Part shown: positions 52,061-61,385 of the stretch, piece after piece | How the letters are laid out: each line of letters opens with the position of its first letter | How positions within the stretch are numbered: the stretch's first letter is position 1 | Source: Streptomyces sp. GS7 | Lineage (GTDB): Bacteria > Actinomycetota > Actinomycetes > Streptomycetales > Streptomycetaceae | Direction of reading: 5' to 3' | NCBI RefSeq assembly: GCF_009834125.1 | Contig: NZ_CP047146.1 | Span: 1,915,501-1,979,500, forward strand | Length of the DNA stretch: 64,000 nt | Translations under genes and position numbers: made by a program | Notes under the pieces: generated by a model | What the model saw: the letters and a program-made list of their open reading frames with translations, nothing else | What the model was told of the DNA's origin: nothing | Databases searched by the model: none

Positions 52061-53533
52061 TCAGGCGGAGAGGGCGAGCGGCATGGCGGCGGCGGTGAAC
52101 GCCTCTGCCTGCTGCCAGGTCAGCGGCCGGAGGTCGATCTGGGCACCGACGGCCGCGGTCTCCACGACCGCGCAGGCGGAACGCAGCTCCTCCTCGGAGT
52201 CGGCCGAGACAGTCAGCAGGCCGGTCAGGGCGACATCCGCGTGGCCCGCGATGAGCTGGCGCTCTCGGGACTTGATGTCCTGGTACTCGATCGAGTCCGC
52301 CTCGGAGTCGACCTGGCCGCGCCGGGCTCGCTCGGCGGCGTCGGCGATCACGCTGGCCTTCTTGCGCTGGACATCGCGCAGTGCGGCGTCCAGTCCCTTC
52401 GGCTCGTACGACAGCGACAGCGTGCGCCGCACCCCGGCGGTGAACAGGAGCTGGTGCAAGAAGCCCGCCGAGGTCTCGGTGCGGGGCCAGTTCTCTACCC
52501 AGTACGTGGAGTGGACGGCCGAGTCGGTCGCGATGTGGTCCGACTTCTCGACGACCACGACGGGACCGGCAGCGGCGGGCTCGGCCGCGGGGCGCCCAGC
52601 GGTGGACCAACGGTCCAGCGCTGCAAGGGCCTTGGGGTCGTATGCCGTTCGCACGACGGCCGCGATCTCGTGGGCGGTGAGCCAGCCGGTGGGGTTGAGC
52701 CCGGCGGTGCGCGCGGCCTGATCGAAGGTGGAGGTCAGCTGTGCCAGGACGCTGAAGGACCCGGTCAGGCCGCCTCCGGCCTGGTTGATCAGCCGCCGCG
52801 CGGCCTTGGCGTCCAGCGAGACCGCGACGTACGCCTCGTGCGGAGCCGCAGCCGGTCCCGCGCTCTGGATCAGTTCGTTGTAGATCGCGCCAGCGACGGG
52901 GGCGTTGGGCTGGCCGTGCTCCTCCCAGTACCGGCGAAGGGCGTCGCCGGAGTCCGGGACGGTGCGCTCGATCACCTGGATCCGGGCGACCTGACCGGTG
53001 CGGGCCAGCGCGGCGAGCGCACGCCCCCAGCCGTTGACGTTGGCGTTCTGGGTGCCCGGGTCGAGCAACGCGTAGGCGCGGGAAGACACCTTGACGACGG
53101 CGGTCAGCGTGCCGGTGTGGGGGTTGTGGACGGCACCGTACCGGCGGTCGGGGGCGGTGACCACGCGCAGGCTGGCTGCGGTACCGGGCAGGTGGAGGAG
53201 TCCCTCGCGGACCGGGCGGCGGGAGGGCCGGGTGAGCCAGATCAACTGGCCCCGCATCCGGCGCAGGACGTACCGGGTGACGATCGGAGCCCAGTCGGCC
53301 AGGGCCCGGCCGCGGTAGCGAACGAAGACGAGCAGGGCGATGGCGGCCCACAGCGGGATGAGTTCGAGTGCGCCGACCACGCCGCGGGTGAGGATCACGG
53401 CGAGCAGGAGAAGGCCGGTGAGGCTCGCAACGATCAGTTGCGGAGCGGTCAGGCCGAGCAGGATGCCGCGCCTGCTGCGGTGCGGGAACTTCACGGTGGC
53501 GGTGGTGGCTTCGACCTGGGGGTTGTCAGACAT
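52061..53533 (-). CDS. SCO6880-family transfer protein
   Basis: 490 residues. The N-terminus has two membrane segments (about 25-47 and 53-72, as in PrgI/VirB3-like proteins). The soluble part (RREGLLHLPGTAASLRVV, TLTAVVKVSSRAYALLD, then RRTLSLSYEPKGLDAALRDVQRKKA) resembles the N-terminal domain of VirB4. In actinobacterial type IV secretion systems this protein, first named in S. coelicolor, is thought to complement the short VirB4-like ATPase. The ATG at 53533 starts the family pattern. Confidence 0.88.
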   Translation of the reverse strand: MSDNPQVEATTATVKFPHRSRRGILLGLTAPQLIVASLTGLLLLAVILTRGVVGALELIPLWAAIALLVFVRYRGRALADWAPIVTRYVLRRMRGQLIWLTRPSRRPVREGLLHLPGTAASLRVVTAPDRRYGAVHNPHTGTLTAVVKVSSRAYALLDPGTQNANVNGWGRALAALARTGQVARIQVIERTVPDSGDALRRYWEEHGQPNAPVAGAIYNELIQSAGPAAAPHEAYVAVSLDAKAARRLINQAGGGLTGSFSVLAQLTSTFDQAARTAGLNPTGWLTAHEIAAVVRTAYDPKALAALDRWSTAGRPAAEPAAAGPVVVVEKSDHIATDSAVHSTYWVENWPRTETSAGFLHQLLFTAGVRRTLSLSYEPKGLDAALRDVQRKKASVIADAAERARRGQVDSEADSIEYQDIKSRERQLIAGHADVALTGLLTVSADSEEELRSACAVVETAAVGAQIDLRPLTWQQAEAFTAAAMPLALSA

Positions 53534-53689
53534 GGTGGTTCCAGACAGTGGGAGCGGGAGGGGCGGGGCGGAAGGCGCGGCGCTCTTCTGGAGGTCATGG
53601 CAGGACTCCGTTTCGGGTGATCGGGTGCGCGGAGGAGGAGGGGCGGGCTGCGGACTGCCGGGATGCAGCCCGCCCCCTGTTGTGGTGGG

Positions 53690-55099
53690 TCAGAACCCGG
53701 ACGGCGGCCGGTTGGGGTAGATCCAGCTCGTCGGAGTCGGGGAGCCGGTCGCCGACGGGCCGGTGGAGGGCGGCGGTGGTGCGGAGGGACCGGCAGGCGG
53801 CGCGGTACCCACGCGGGTCATGCTGCTGCCCGGAGCCAAAACACCAGCGGGCTGGACAGCGGAGCCGCCGCCGGCACCCGGAGTGTGCCCTTCGGATCCT
53901 CCCGTTCCGGCCTCGCCGGGCCGGGTGATCAGAGCTGGAATGCCGGGGCGCTGGATCAGGGCTCGGCCCTTGTCGCCGGAGGCGTTCGGGTCCTCGCCGT
54001 ACCGGAAGCTGGTCTGCGGCTTGGGCGGTCCGGCGTCGATGCCCTCCTTGCTCAGGTTGCCACCGGTGGGGTTGATGCCGGAGGCGACACCGTCGCTGCC
54101 CGTGCCGGGCACCTTGTTCGGCCCCTGCGGAGCAGGAGTGCCGGTGCTGGCCTGCATCGCGAGGCTGGCCGCGGTCTTCGCGGCCCCGGCGGCGACCGCC
54201 ATGCCGGCGACACCGGTGCGGTGCAGGTCGTCGTGTCCGCCGCCGTCGGTCGCCCAGTGGACGAACTTATAGGTGGCGTACGGGCACAGGAGGACCAGGA
54301 CCATCACGACAATGCCGGCCATCGCGTCGGACAGGGCGGCCATGCCGTTGTGGGACTCCGGCTTGCCCATCGCCGAGACGCCGATCAGGAAGACCACGGT
54401 CATCAGTAGTTTGCTGACGACCAGCGTGGCGGTGGCCTCGATCCAGCCGCGCCGCCACCGCTTGGCGACCTCCCAGCCGCCGCCGGATCCGGCGAAGACG
54501 GCAAGGGCGACCAGGATCAGGACGCCGACCTTGCGGGCGACCATGACGCACCAGTACATGAACGCGCCGATCGCGCAGCCGAGGGCGACCAGGGATGGGA
54601 CGCCCCAGCCGAGGCCGTACATCGCGCCGAGTTCGTCGACCTTGATGACGCGGCGGATCGCGTCGTCGACCGAGCTGTTGGCTGCTTTGAAGAGGCCGTT
54701 GGACAGGGCGTCGACCACGGTGATGGCGACGGAGGCGAAGGCGACGGCGCAGAAGGAGAAGAGGACGCCGGTCATGGTGCCGATCGCGGCTTGGGCGAGG
54801 GCGCGTTCGTCCCGTCGCCAGGCCGCGAACATCAATTGGATGCAGAACGTACCGACGGTCAGGGCGAGCCCGATGGGTAGCAACAGCTCGTAGTTGTCCC
54901 GGAACCACCCGGCGTTGAGATCGATGGCGGTGGTCGAGTTGACGGCCTTGGCGGCGAGGTCGGCCGCGCTGGCGGCCAGCTCACCCGCTGATTTCGCGAT
55001 CCAGGCCCCGATGCCGTCGGTGACGGCCCCGGCGGGGTTGGTGGCGAAGTTGACGGCGTCGCAGACGGTGCCCATCAGCGGCAGGTCGCAGACTCCCAT
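53690..55099 (-). CDS. VirB6/TrbL-like membrane channel protein
   Basis: 469 residues. About six membrane segments lie between residues 65 and 285 (ELLLPIGLALTVGTFCIQLMF, IGTMTGVLFSFCAVAFASVAITVV, VALGCAIGAFMYWCVMVARKVGVLILVALAVFAG, VSKLLMTVVFLIGVSAMG, AMAGIVVMVLVLLCPYATYKFVHW in outline). A Pro/Gly/Ser-rich tail of about 170 residues follows. The layout fits the polytopic VirB6-type subunit of type IV secretion channels. The ATG at 55099 follows GGAGGTGCCGCC. Confidence 0.85.
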   Translation of the reverse strand: MGVCDLPLMGTVCDAVNFATNPAGAVTDGIGAWIAKSAGELAASAADLAAKAVNSTTAIDLNAGWFRDNYELLLPIGLALTVGTFCIQLMFAAWRRDERALAQAAIGTMTGVLFSFCAVAFASVAITVVDALSNGLFKAANSSVDDAIRRVIKVDELGAMYGLGWGVPSLVALGCAIGAFMYWCVMVARKVGVLILVALAVFAGSGGGWEVAKRWRRGWIEATATLVVSKLLMTVVFLIGVSAMGKPESHNGMAALSDAMAGIVVMVLVLLCPYATYKFVHWATDGGGHDDLHRTGVAGMAVAAGAAKTAASLAMQASTGTPAPQGPNKVPGTGSDGVASGINPTGGNLSKEGIDAGPPKPQTSFRYGEDPNASGDKGRALIQRPGIPALITRPGEAGTGGSEGHTPGAGGGSAVQPAGVLAPGSSMTRVGTAPPAGPSAPPPPSTGPSATGSPTPTSWIYPNRPPSGF

Positions 55100-55126
55100 G
55101 GCGGCACCTCCTTTCGTGGGTAGGGG

Positions 55127-55816
55127 TCAGGGCGCGACGGCCGGTAGGACACCGGCCAGGGCGCAGGGTTGGGAGGGACGGCACTGGACCGCGAGGGTGG
55201 TGACGCGGTTCTCGGCGCCTCCCGCGGGTGAGCCGGTCCACGCGATCGACTGCTTGCCGGAGACCGTGACGGCGTAGACGTACGCCTGCGTGATCGTCCC
55301 GGGATCTTCCTGAAGGGCCCGGTTAAACGAGTCGGGGAAGTGGCCCTCGTTCACAGTGCCGGTGGCGAACTGGCCGCCTGCGGCCATCTCCTTCCACAGC
55401 ACGGGCGAGGGGACGACCGCGTCGACCGAAGCGGTGTCGGCGTACTTCGTCTCGCGGGTCAGCCACCCGTGCAGGGCTGCCAGCAGTTCAGGCTGGGAGT
55501 AGGCCCGGGTGTCGTAGTACCACAGCGCCGCTGCTGCCGCCTTCCCGAAGGCGATCGGGTCGTGGGTAGTCGGGGGAACGGGAAGGGCGTTGTGGTGCCC
55601 GCTCGGTGGTGGCGAGCTGGAGGGCGAAGCGGTCGGGGAGGAGGGGGAGGCCGAACTCGATTGCGATGCAGGGGCCTTGGAGGAGTTCCTGCTGTCGCGG
55701 GTGAGGTAGGCCGCCAGGCCGGCGAGGGCGACAAGCACCACCAGAACAGCGGTGCCGAGCAGCGCCCGGCGGCGCACGCGAGATGCGCCACCGGGGTTCG
55801 AGGAGCGGGGAGCCAT
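55127..55816 (-). CDS. TcpC/VirB8-like membrane-anchored protein
   Basis: 229 residues: a short cytoplasmic Arg-rich start, one membrane anchor (ALLGTAVLVVLVALAGLAAYL), a Ser/Pro linker of about 40 residues, and an extracytoplasmic alpha-beta domain (AFGKAAAAALWYYDTRAYSQPELLAALHGWLT, TQAYVYAVTVSGKQSIAW). The topology matches VirB8/TcpC scaffold proteins. The start ATG overlaps the stop of the upstream gene (TGATG). The assignment to VirB8 is by topology and context. Confidence 0.7.
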   Translation of the reverse strand: MAPRSSNPGGASRVRRRALLGTAVLVVLVALAGLAAYLTRDSRNSSKAPASQSSSASPSSPTASPSSSPPPSGHHNALPVPPTTHDPIAFGKAAAAALWYYDTRAYSQPELLAALHGWLTRETKYADTASVDAVVPSPVLWKEMAAGGQFATGTVNEGHFPDSFNRALQEDPGTITQAYVYAVTVSGKQSIAWTGSPAGGAENRVTTLAVQCRPSQPCALAGVLPAVAP

Positions 55817-56124
55817 CAGTGGACCTGACTCCCCAGCGTGCTGAAGAACGCGACCACACCGTTCGCGGCCCCCAGCAGAAGGGCCGCACCAGCACTGACC
55901 AGCACGCCCTTCTTACCGTTGGCCTCGGCCTGGTGGCCGCCGGAGTGGTGGCCCCAGGCCCACACACCCGCGCTGACGGCGAGCGCGCCGACCACGGCGA
56001 TGATCCCGAAGAGGTTGACGGACCCCATCACGTGCTTGAGGACTGAGAGGCCGGGCAGGCCGCCTTCGTTCGGCTTGATCCCGGGGTCGTAGGCGAGCTG
56101 GACGACCTTGTCGGCGAGAAACAT
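55816..56124 (-). CDS. DUF6112 family protein, VirB2-pilin-like
   Basis: 102 residues with two membrane segments (VNLFGIIAVVGALAVSAGVWAWG and GVLVSAGAALLLGAANGVVAFF) and a short hydrophilic loop rich in His and Gly between them. Size and topology resemble VirB2-type pilins and match the DUF6112 proteins found in Streptomyces transfer operons. Coupled to the next gene by a TGATG overlap. Confidence 0.78.
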   Translation of the reverse strand: MFLADKVVQLAYDPGIKPNEGGLPGLSVLKHVMGSVNLFGIIAVVGALAVSAGVWAWGHHSGGHQAEANGKKGVLVSAGAALLLGAANGVVAFFSTLGSQVH

Positions 56125-56210
56125 TGCAAACTCCAGTTTGATTCAGTGCGCGCCAAAGCCCGAGAGGGCGAAGCAGCGGTGCGAGAAAAAGGGGGAGGGG
56201 GAAGCGCCGG

Positions 56211-57356
56211 TCAGACGACTCGGCGGGCCGCGAGAATCCGCGATTTCCAGGACGCGAGGGTCGCGATGCGGACCACGTCGCCCGTGTGTGGGGCGTTGAT
56301 GATGAGCCCTTGGTCGATGAACATGCCGACGTGCTCGGGCACTTCGGCCGTCCCTTCGGTGAAGACGAGGTCACCCGGCTGGAGAGCGTCGACCGATACC
56401 GGCTTGCCTTCCTTGACCTGCGTATACGTCGTCCGCGTGAGGGTGACCCCGGCGGCCTTGTACGACTGCTGCATCAGTGAGGAGCAGTCGCAGCGGCCCA
56501 TAGGGTCGGACCCGTGGGAACCGGTGCAGTTCCCGCCCCACTGATACGGGGTGTCGAGCTGGCCGAGCGCCCAGCGGATCGCCGTCTGGACCTTCGGCGA
56601 AGCGTCTGCCGGGATCTTGTATCCGGTCGGCACCGCGCCGGGCGGGATGGTTCCGAAGTCGGTTCCGTCCCCGCCACTCGTGCAGCCACCCGCGGTACTC
56701 GGCGGAGGACTGCCCGTGCTCCCCGAGCCGGACGGCGAAGGGCTCGGCGACGCGCCGCCGGCCTTCGACAGCAACGGCTCGATCGCCTTCTGCAAGGCGG
56801 TGGCCAGGGGCTCCCACTTCGCGTAAGCCTCGGGGAAACCAGACCCCTGCACCGCCTGGGCGGCTTGGGTGAGGGACAGGGACTGCCAGCCCGATACCTT
56901 CTCCAGCGCCTCGTAGAACTTCGTCGAGGCGTGCACCGGGTCGAGGATCTCGTTCGCGGTTCCCCATCCCTGCGACGGCCGCTGCTGGAACAAGCCCAGC
57001 GAGTCACGATCGCCGTAGGTCAGGTTCCGCAAGCCGCTCTCCTGCAGGGCGGTCGCCAGAGCCACGATCTGCCCCCGGGCCGGGATGTGCATCGCGACAC
57101 CGGTGGCCTGGATGGCCTTGGCGTTCGGCACCTGCTCGGCCGGGACGTCCAGGCCCGGCACGGAGACCGTCCCCTTGCCACCGCCGTCCAGGATCGCCTT
57201 CACCTGAGCGGCAACCGCCGGAGTATCCACAGCCTGCGTACCGCCGGTCGAGCAGGAGGCCGAAGCACTCCCGGCCCCGATGGCGAGGATCGGAACAGCC
57301 AGCAGCAGCGGACCGCAGGCGAAGAGGCCGACGACGCCTCCGGTGGTCTTCTTCAT
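56211..57356 (-). CDS. Secreted NlpC/P60 cell-wall hydrolase of the transfer system
   Basis: 381 residues. A signal peptide (MKKTTGGVVGLFACGPLLLAVP, cleavage near residue 33) is followed by a lytic-transglycosylase-like region (IVALATALQESGLRNLTYGDRDSLGLFQQRPSQGWG in outline, with the catalytic Glu in QESG), a Ser/Pro linker, and an NlpC/P60 domain with the Cys in GRCDCSSLMQQSYKAAGV, His in EHVGMFI and a further His in INAPHTGD. It would open peptidoglycan locally for the mating channel. It is the first gene of the leftward secretion operon. Confidence 0.92.
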   Translation of the reverse strand: MKKTTGGVVGLFACGPLLLAVPILAIGAGSASASCSTGGTQAVDTPAVAAQVKAILDGGGKGTVSVPGLDVPAEQVPNAKAIQATGVAMHIPARGQIVALATALQESGLRNLTYGDRDSLGLFQQRPSQGWGTANEILDPVHASTKFYEALEKVSGWQSLSLTQAAQAVQGSGFPEAYAKWEPLATALQKAIEPLLSKAGGASPSPSPSGSGSTGSPPPSTAGGCTSGGDGTDFGTIPPGAVPTGYKIPADASPKVQTAIRWALGQLDTPYQWGGNCTGSHGSDPMGRCDCSSLMQQSYKAAGVTLTRTTYTQVKEGKPVSVDALQPGDLVFTEGTAEVPEHVGMFIDQGLIINAPHTGDVVRIATLASWKSRILAARRVV

Positions 57357-57935
57357 CGCCGCCGCCGTTCACCAAGGCGGGCAGCCCGGCCGGGCAACGG
57401 GTTTGGGTCAGGGCGCGGGCGTATCAAGGCGTGCTGCATCGCAGCGGCTCCTCATGGTTCGTAGGAGGCGCGGTGCCGACTTCTCGTGCAAAGCCGTCGG
57501 CACCGCGCCGATGTGAATCCGCCGCTCAGGGCGGGCCCGGGTCAGGGGAGTTGGTCGCTCCCGGACGCCGGTCTCAGGTCATGCGCGGCAGCCAGCCGCG
57601 CTCGTAATCTCAGGCGATGCACCGGGTCTCCTCACGGCTTCGAGAACGAGGGGTCAACGTGCCCGCCGAGCCACGCTTTTGGACGAGGCAACACGGATCA
57701 ACACAGGTCAACGGGGGTGGAGCTGGGCTCCGCCTCGGTGACACGGCGAGACAGTAGACCGGAATTCCGGCCGCACCAAACGACCCCCGAACCCAAGCCC
57801 GGAGCACGGCACAGGCTCGTTAGGTCCGGCCGGAAATCGCGGCTAACCTCCGGCACAACCCAACTCCGAACGGCCGCTGTTGAGCGCCGTCCGGAGCGGG
57901 CCCAGTCCCGCCGCGCCCTGAAAGAGGCCCCACAC
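57357..57935. other. Divergent intergenic region of 579 bases
   Basis: It separates the leftward secretion operon from the rightward methyltransferase gene and should carry both promoters. It contains the perfect 12-bp palindrome CCGGAATTCCGG at 57759-57770, a candidate operator. No gene with natural composition was found. Confidence 0.5.
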
Positions 57936-58682
57936 ATGAGCTACACCCTGCACCGAGGCGACGCCCTCACCGTGCTGAAGACCCTCCCGGACGAGAGCGT
58001 CAACGCCGTCATCACCGATCCCCCGTACAACTCCGGCGGACGCACCAGCTCGGACCGCACCGCTCGCACCGCCCGCGCCAAGTACGTCACCAGCGGGTCC
58101 GCGCACGACCTGCAGAACTTCCCCGGAGAGAACCGCGACCAGCGCTCGTACCGGAGTTGGCTGACCGCCCTGCTCACCGAGGCGTACCGGGCCGCGACCG
58201 AGCACTCCGTCGCCATGGTCTTCTCAGACTGGCGCCAAGAGCCGACCACCAGCGACGCCCTGCAGATGGCAGGGTGGACCTGGAGTGGCACGATCCCCTG
58301 GATCAAGCCCGCCAGCCGACCCCGCAAGGGCGGATTCAAGCAGTCGGCCGAGTTCATCATCTGGGGCGTCAAGGGCAGCCTCGACAAAGACCGGGACCTC
58401 TACCTGCCCGGCCACTTCATCGCCTCCCAGCCACGCAAGGACCGCGTCCACATCACCCAGAAACCGGTCGAGATCATGCAGCAACTCGTGCGAATCTGCC
58501 CCGAAGGCGGCACCGTGCTCGACCCCTTCACCGGCAGCGGCTCCACAGGCGTCGCAGCTCTTCGCGAGGGGCGGCAATTCGTCGGAGCCGAGCTGTCCTC
58601 GCACTACGCCGACGTCGCCGAGCGAAGGCTCCGAGCGGAGTTGACCCAGCACGACTTCGTCCTGGCAGGACCGGAAGCGTGA
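57936..58682 (+). CDS. DNA amino-methyltransferase (DPPY type)
   Basis: 248 residues. Motif IV DPPY is at residues 28-31 and the SAM-binding motif I appears late as DPFTGSGSTGVAAL (about 193-206), the order of the beta class of N6-adenine/N4-cytosine methyltransferases. The middle holds a small target-recognition region and KPVEIMQQLV before motif I. The ATG at 57936 follows AAGAGG. It has no restriction gene in the same operon; a PD-(D/E)XK protein gene converges on it from the right. Confidence 0.92.
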   Translation: MSYTLHRGDALTVLKTLPDESVNAVITDPPYNSGGRTSSDRTARTARAKYVTSGSAHDLQNFPGENRDQRSYRSWLTALLTEAYRAATEHSVAMVFSDWRQEPTTSDALQMAGWTWSGTIPWIKPASRPRKGGFKQSAEFIIWGVKGSLDKDRDLYLPGHFIASQPRKDRVHITQKPVEIMQQLVRICPEGGTVLDPFTGSGSTGVAALREGRQFVGAELSSHYADVAERRLRAELTQHDFVLAGPEA

Positions 58683-58725
58683 GCATGAGACCGACCAGGC
58701 CAGGGCCGACAGACCGCAGACGCAA

Positions 58726-58769
58726 AAGGGCGGCTGGAGCATCGAGAAACCGATGAACCAGCCGCCCTT
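58726..58769. terminator. Bidirectional hairpin terminator
   Basis: A perfect 12-bp stem (58726-58737 with 58758-58769) lies between two convergent genes. It is preceded by AAAA on the left and so gives T-runs when read leftward. Confidence 0.85.
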
Positions 58770-58778
58770 CCTCTTGCG

Positions 58779-59717
58779 TCAGGCCGCCTCGAACGCCCTC
58801 CGAATCAGCGGTCCCGCTTTCTCCAAGTCGGCAGCCGAGGCGATCCGCACCTCCAGGTCCCCCGTCCCGAGGTGACCGATGCCACGCATGTCGCGGGAGA
58901 AGCCCTCCTCCAGCTCGACCGTGTCCGGATCGACCCTGAGATAGAGCAGGATCACCTCGTGCTTCGGACGGAAGATCACCGAGGCGAGGTTCACCATCCG
59001 CCGGTAGGCGATGTAGTGCAGCAGCGGTGCCACCTCCACCTCGCCCCACGCGGTGAGGGCCTCGTCCAGCTCGCCGTACAGGTCCTGCAGACAAGCCGGA
59101 GCCGCGCCCGGCGTCACCCGGATCGGCGGCTTCCCGTCCACACCGCCGGCACCGGCGGCCACCTCCCGCTCCCGACGCTGCCACCGAGCCGGAACGGGAC
59201 TCGGAGACCCGGGTGCGGACTCGACCAGCAGCAGGCTCAGCAGCCCGCCGTCAAAGACGCGGTAGCGCACCAGGTCGATCCGCTCGCGCAGCCGCTGCAC
59301 CGCGACCCGGTCGTGGTGGGAGAAGCCGGCCGCGATACAGACCATCCGAGGGTTGCGCCAGTCGATCGACTCGGCGGCCTCGGTGCCCAGCTTCTCCCTG
59401 ACCAGTGCCTCGAACTCGTGATGTGCCGAGTCCAGCCACGACAGGTAGGAGACGGCCTGCGACAGGACCCCGCTGTCGGAGCCCTTCTTGTACTCGATCA
59501 GCGCAGGCGTGCCGTTTTCGTCCAGACCGAGCGAGTCGATCCGGCCTCGGTGCCAAGGCCCCGTCGGGTACTCCGACGCCAGGAAACGGATGCCGAGCAT
59601 CGACTCCATCCCCGCCTCGATCCGACGCTGAAGCTCCACCTCCAGCGCCACCGTTGAGCCCCGCAGCTCGACGTCCCGGCCCTCGGCATTCAGCCGGAAC
59701 AGCATCAGGTCGGTCAC
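58779..59717 (-). CDS. PD-(D/E)XK nuclease-like protein with DUF5655 domain
   Basis: 312 residues. The N-terminal 150 residues contain GRIDSLGLDENGTPALIEYKKG, which fits the D...ExK core of PD-(D/E)XK nucleases (NucS/DUF91-like), with the Glu of LEVELQRRIEAGMESMLG upstream as a possible additional ligand. The C-terminal 100 residues (VAPLLHYIAYRRMVNLASVIFRPKHEVILLYLRV, then DMRGIGHLGTGDLEVRI in outline) are a DUF5655 domain. Actinobacterial relatives exist as chromosomal genes. It converges on the methyltransferase gene. Confidence 0.82.
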   Translation of the reverse strand: MTDLMLFRLNAEGRDVELRGSTVALEVELQRRIEAGMESMLGIRFLASEYPTGPWHRGRIDSLGLDENGTPALIEYKKGSDSGVLSQAVSYLSWLDSAHHEFEALVREKLGTEAAESIDWRNPRMVCIAAGFSHHDRVAVQRLRERIDLVRYRVFDGGLLSLLLVESAPGSPSPVPARWQRREREVAAGAGGVDGKPPIRVTPGAAPACLQDLYGELDEALTAWGEVEVAPLLHYIAYRRMVNLASVIFRPKHEVILLYLRVDPDTVELEEGFSRDMRGIGHLGTGDLEVRIASAADLEKAGPLIRRAFEAA

Positions 59718-60094
59718 CCGCGCCCCCCTCCCGCGTCACTACAAGGAATGCAATCGCAAGCGGCGAGGAGGTATTCCAGACCGGAGGGAGTCGCACTGCT
59801 TGCGGAGCTCCATTGTGGGCGGTCACCGTGAATTCCCCGGTCGTGGACAGGAGTACACCGTTGCTTGGACAGTTGGCCTCCCCATCGGCGGTCACCATGT
59901 GACACAGAGTGTCGAGGCGGGGTGGCTGTTTGGGAGCTGACTCGTCGCTGCCCGGCTTGTCGGAAGCGCATGGGGAGATTGATGAAGTCCGTGGGCAAAG
60001 CGAGGTGATTGCGGCCAGAAAGCGGCCCTGCCGGAGGCTGCCCAGTGGTACAAGGAGTGTGGCGGAACGGCAGGTTCGGGAGGGCAGCGGCGTG
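59718..60094. other. Intergenic region without a recognised gene
   Basis: These 377 bases separate two divergently transcribed genes. Short frames are present but none looks natural. Promoters for both neighbours are expected here. Confidence 0.4.
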
Positions 60095-61117
60095 ATGTCA
60101 GTGACGCGAAGGTGGGCGGCTGGCCTGGCTGCGGCAATTGCTGTCACAGCCACTGCCGCGACGGCTGCCGCGGTGCCTGACCACGTAGGGGTATCTACTG
60201 CGCCTGTGCGATGGACCGCAGCGGCCACGGACGCAGGGCGGCAGTCCGCGGGCGGTGACCGCCGTCCGCTGGTAATCGCCCACCGGGCCGGCACCGCGGA
60301 CTTCCCGGAGAACACCGTGCGGGCCATCGACGGTGCGCTGGCGCACAAGGTGGACATGATCTGGCTCAGCGTGCAGGTCAGCCGGGACGGTGTCCCCGTC
60401 CTTTACCGGCCCGCCGACCTATCCGCGCTCACCGACGGCACGGGCAAGGTCGCCGATCACGACGCCGCGGAGCTGACGCGGCTGAACGCCGGCTACCAGT
60501 TCAAGGGCACCTCCGGCGGCTACCCGTACCGGACGCACCCCACACCGCTGCCGACGCTGGAGGAGGCGCTGCGGCGCATCCCGCAGCACATGGGCGTGCT
60601 GCTGGACATGAAGTCGGCTGACGGCCAGGCCCTCGTGCCCGCCATCGCCAAGACCCTCGACGCCATGGAGGGCCGGGGACGCAGGGAGTGGCAGCGCGTG
60701 CGGTTCTACTCCACCGAGAAGCCCAACCTCGACGCCATGGCGGCCTATTCGCAGGCCCGACTGTTTGAGGACCGCGACACCACCCGCACGCGCCTGGTCA
60801 CCTCACGCCTGACCGGCAATTGCCTCAACGCACCCCGCAGCGGAACGTGGGCCGCGTTCGAGCTGCGCCGTGACGTGACGGTGACCGAGAAGTTCACCCT
60901 CGGCGAGGGGCGCAGCCCGATCAAGCAGGCTCTGATGTGGGACCGGGCCGCAGCAGCCTGCTTTCACACCCACTCCTCCGTCAGGACCGTTCTGATCGGC
61001 ATTGACTCCAAGGACGACTACACCACCGCGAGGAAGCTGGATGCCTATGCCGTCCTGGCCGACTCCCCCGAGCGGATGATGAAGATCAAGGACGAGGCGG
61101 CAAGGACATCTCGCTGA
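60095..61117 (+). CDS. Secreted GDPD-like protein with altered catalytic residues
   Basis: 340 residues with a signal peptide (RRWAAGLAAAIAVTATAATAAA). The fold of glycerophosphodiester phosphodiesterase is recognisable in VIAHRAGTADFPENTVRAI (His and Glu-Asn retained), VQVSRDGVPVLYRPADLSALTDGTGKV and GVLLDMKSADG. However, the usual metal ligands of the E-x-D segment are WLS-V here, and the HD of VLFHD is RPAD, so hydrolysis by the standard mechanism is doubtful. Similar variants exist in Streptomyces. The ATG at 60095 follows GGGAGGG. Confidence 0.8.
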   Translation: MSVTRRWAAGLAAAIAVTATAATAAAVPDHVGVSTAPVRWTAAATDAGRQSAGGDRRPLVIAHRAGTADFPENTVRAIDGALAHKVDMIWLSVQVSRDGVPVLYRPADLSALTDGTGKVADHDAAELTRLNAGYQFKGTSGGYPYRTHPTPLPTLEEALRRIPQHMGVLLDMKSADGQALVPAIAKTLDAMEGRGRREWQRVRFYSTEKPNLDAMAAYSQARLFEDRDTTRTRLVTSRLTGNCLNAPRSGTWAAFELRRDVTVTEKFTLGEGRSPIKQALMWDRAAAACFHTHSSVRTVLIGIDSKDDYTTARKLDAYAVLADSPERMMKIKDEAARTSR

Positions 61118-61385
61118 GGAACCGGAACGTGCCCTCGCCCGCCCGAGGACGTTCATCAACCGGTTTGGTGCCGACGGCCTGCAGCAGTCCACGCCTCAAC
61201 GTGGCCACACTGCGGAGAACTACCGTCTGTGACGGCTGAGGTGGGGAGCCGACAAGTCCATGAACGGGGGATTTCTGCTGTCCGCCGTCACTCCATATCC
61301 GCCTTGATTCGCGCCGCGAGTGTATGGCGGCGACGATCTCCCGACGGTCGGCGATGTGTAGATGCGTTGTGTCGGTTTGGCGCGG

